Positions 62,440 to 64,000 of a stretch of DNA of 64,000 nt are shown here, piece after piece. Every line of letters starts with the position of its first letter. The stretch's first letter is position 1. This DNA comes from Ichthyophis bannanicus. Taxonomy: Eukaryota; Chordata; Amphibia; Gymnophiona; Ichthyophiidae. A model generated the notes under the pieces. The model did not search any database. It was not told the DNA's origin and worked only from the letters and a program-made list of their open reading frames with translations. The translations under genes were made by a program, and so were the position numbers. Location of the stretch: contig CM066035.1 of the NCBI GenBank assembly GCA_033557465.1, forward strand, positions 907,587,309-907,651,308, read 5' to 3'.

Positions 62440-63830
62440 ACAGATTCATGTGAAATATGTAGAGAAGAGGCAATGCTTCAAACACAGAGAAAAACCTGGA
62501 AACAGCACAGCTTTCTGAGAGTCATAAGAGTGCAATCCAGCGAAACAGCGATTACCTCTGCAAGGGTCTGTGATATTGTTAAATTACCTTCAAAGCTTGG
62601 TTCACCTTTTTGAGGCTATGAGGAAGGAAGAGATTCCAATTTTAGAGGAATTTTCCGTGAATTCTGTGATTTCTTTTCAGAGTATTACAAAAGTTTCCAA
62701 AAGGTGCAGAAGGTTTATTTTAATTGCAGAAGCCCAGAATTCCAAAATAAAATGGTGCAGATTTGTGCCTATTTAATTTACAAACAGATTGTAGAGGCAG
62801 CAGTGAATGAAACCGGTTTCCCTGAAAGTCATGGCAGATGAGCCCAGGTCTTTTAAGACCAAGCAGCTTTCAATTTGTGTTGGATACACAGAAAAACCTG
62901 TGATCAGAGATTTCTGTTCTTCATTAACTGCTCATCCTCCAGAGACACAGATGGGATTTATACTGCCATAGGGAAAGGTTTGGAAACAAATATGGTCATT
63001 ATTGCCCAGTCTTATGATGGTGCTTGTGCTATGTCAGGGCATGTGTCCAGGATACAGCAGTGAATGAAAGAAGACCACCAGTTTGCAACGTATATTCATT
63101 GTATAGCAAACAAACGGAAAGGAAATCATAGCACTGCGGGATCTCTAAATGTCCTTGATCAACTTTACTCTGTCTTTGACATACAGAAAACTTTGTCAGA
63201 AACAGAAAGAGATCGTGCAACCTGGTGAAACCCGCAGGGCATGTAAGTGGAGAAGTGTTTTTGCAATTAAAATACAATATGCTGCCATTATGAGTTGTCT
63301 AAAAGATCTGACAGAAAGAGGCAAAAAGTGGTCTGAGGAAGCGAGTAGCATTTACCATCAGATGACTACAGTTTTATTCACTGCATGTCTATCCTTGAAG
63401 AGATCATGAAAATTGTGCATGTTTTTCATAAAGGACTTTGGGGCACTAATGGAAAAAAATGAAAACCTACTGTGAGAAATGCAGACAAGGAGATGACTGG
63501 AATGATTTGTGGAAAGAAATCATTGAATTCAGTCACAGCACAATATTGCAGAGGCAGATGAAGACAGAGTGTACTCACCATAAAGAAAAGGAGTTTGCAA
63601 AAGATCAACAGCTCTTACTAATTTCTTCGTCACAACAACTCTGGGTCAAAGAGAGCATAAAGGAAAACATCAAACAGAAGAAACTATATCTGCCACAGAA
63701 ACAAACAGGTGATGTCAATAGTTGTTGTTTTGGATACCATAATTTCAGAATTAGACAGACGATCCTCAAAAGAATCAATGAAAATCGCAGAAAGCTGTGA
63801 CTCTTACGTTAAGGTGCAACTAAACTGGCA
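62440..63830 (+). pseudogene. hAT transposase, heavily decayed
   Basis: Fragments in three frames keep the order of a ZMYM/KRBA-type hAT transposase. QNKMVQICAYLIYKQIVEAA (about 62740-62800), ADEPRSFKTKQLSICVGYTE (62832), the hallmark QSYDGACAMSGHVSRIQQ (63007-63062), CIANKRKGN, ETRRACKWRSVFAIKIQYAA (63225-63285) and DTIISELDRRSSKE…KIAESCD (63730-63800). There are many stops and frameshifts. No terminal repeats were found, and B4 sits directly at its left. Confidence 0.8.
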
Positions 63831-63894
63831 TCTGTCCAGTCTTGCAGAAATACGCAGACCCTCTCAAAATAAATCCTCATCTTGTGCCTGCACA

Positions 63895-64000
63895 AATGAA
63901 TGTGCCCGATATTCAGCAGTGGCGGGTAGTGCTGCTAAAGCGGCTAGCCACTGCCGCTGAACTTTAGACCCAGATATTCAATGCTGGGGCCATATCCAGG
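63895..64000. repeat. Dispersed repeat with GATATTCA-type ends (partial)
   Basis: CCGATATTCAGCAGTGGCGG to CAGATATTCAATGCTGGGGC, related to 28906-29245 and 35135-35500. It continues past the window. Confidence 0.5.

Noticed and set aside
1..64000. CRISPR arrays, bacterial operons, rRNA genes
   Set aside because: No regularly spaced repeats with spacers, no ribosome-binding-site-led gene clusters and no rRNA words; all evidence points to eukaryotic repeats.

Overview
This window is vertebrate genomic DNA made almost entirely of transposable elements. No host gene could be supported. The mix is tyrosine-recombinase (DIRS-type) retrotransposons, CR1 and L2 LINEs, L2-tailed tRNA SINEs, hAT-type and Harbinger-type remnants, and LTR-like insertions. 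This fits a large amphibian genome, and a caecilian is my best guess, but that is inference from repeat content only.

Left third (1-22,070). This is a deep nest. A DIRS element of 'family B' (B1; 1339-4882 and 16230-16722) has been invaded twice by 'family A' DIRS elements. A1 (1-1338, cut by the window edge) sits in the B1 gag region. A2 (4883-16229) sits in the B1 internal complementary region (ICR). A2 was itself split in its left terminal repeat by a CR1 LINE (about 4906-10264), which was split in turn by a second CR1 in reverse orientation (6270-8718). Two L2 LINEs nested in each other follow (about 16990-20285), then a MITE and an LTR-like fragment with a hydrophilic ORF (about 20740-22035).

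Middle (22,071-40,530). A3 (22071-27678) is the best preserved DIRS copy. It has gag with one frameshift, an intact RT-RNase H-methyltransferase ORF and an intact tyrosine recombinase ORF, inverted terminal repeats and an ICR. It was inserted into an L2 tail. From 27.7 to 40.5 kb there are only old LINE, SINE and MITE fragments, a GA-rich minisatellite, a dispersed duplication and stretches I do not recognise.

Right (40,531-64,000). DIRS family C (40531-49420) is interrupted by a 1493-bp LTR-like element inside its recombinase gene (4-bp target duplication) and by an L2 inside its right terminal repeat. Then come L2 relics, back-to-back MITEs with TAA target sites, and 2.7 kb of unrecognised DNA. 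A nearly complete family B element follows (B4, 55175-62427), with a second LTR-like element in its right terminal repeat. The window ends with a decayed hAT transposase (about 62440-63830).

How the parts work together. In DIRS elements gag packages the RNA, RT-RNase H copies it, the ICR acts as template to complete the ends of a circular DNA, and the tyrosine recombinase integrates it without target duplication. Here families A, B and C share one frame plan: gag and recombinase lie in the same frame and RT in the next one. The gag/recombinase frame stays almost free of stops right through the overlapping RT gene. The A2 ICR carries a copy of 43 bp of the DNA that flanks the element, which looks like a trace of the replication or repair mechanism.
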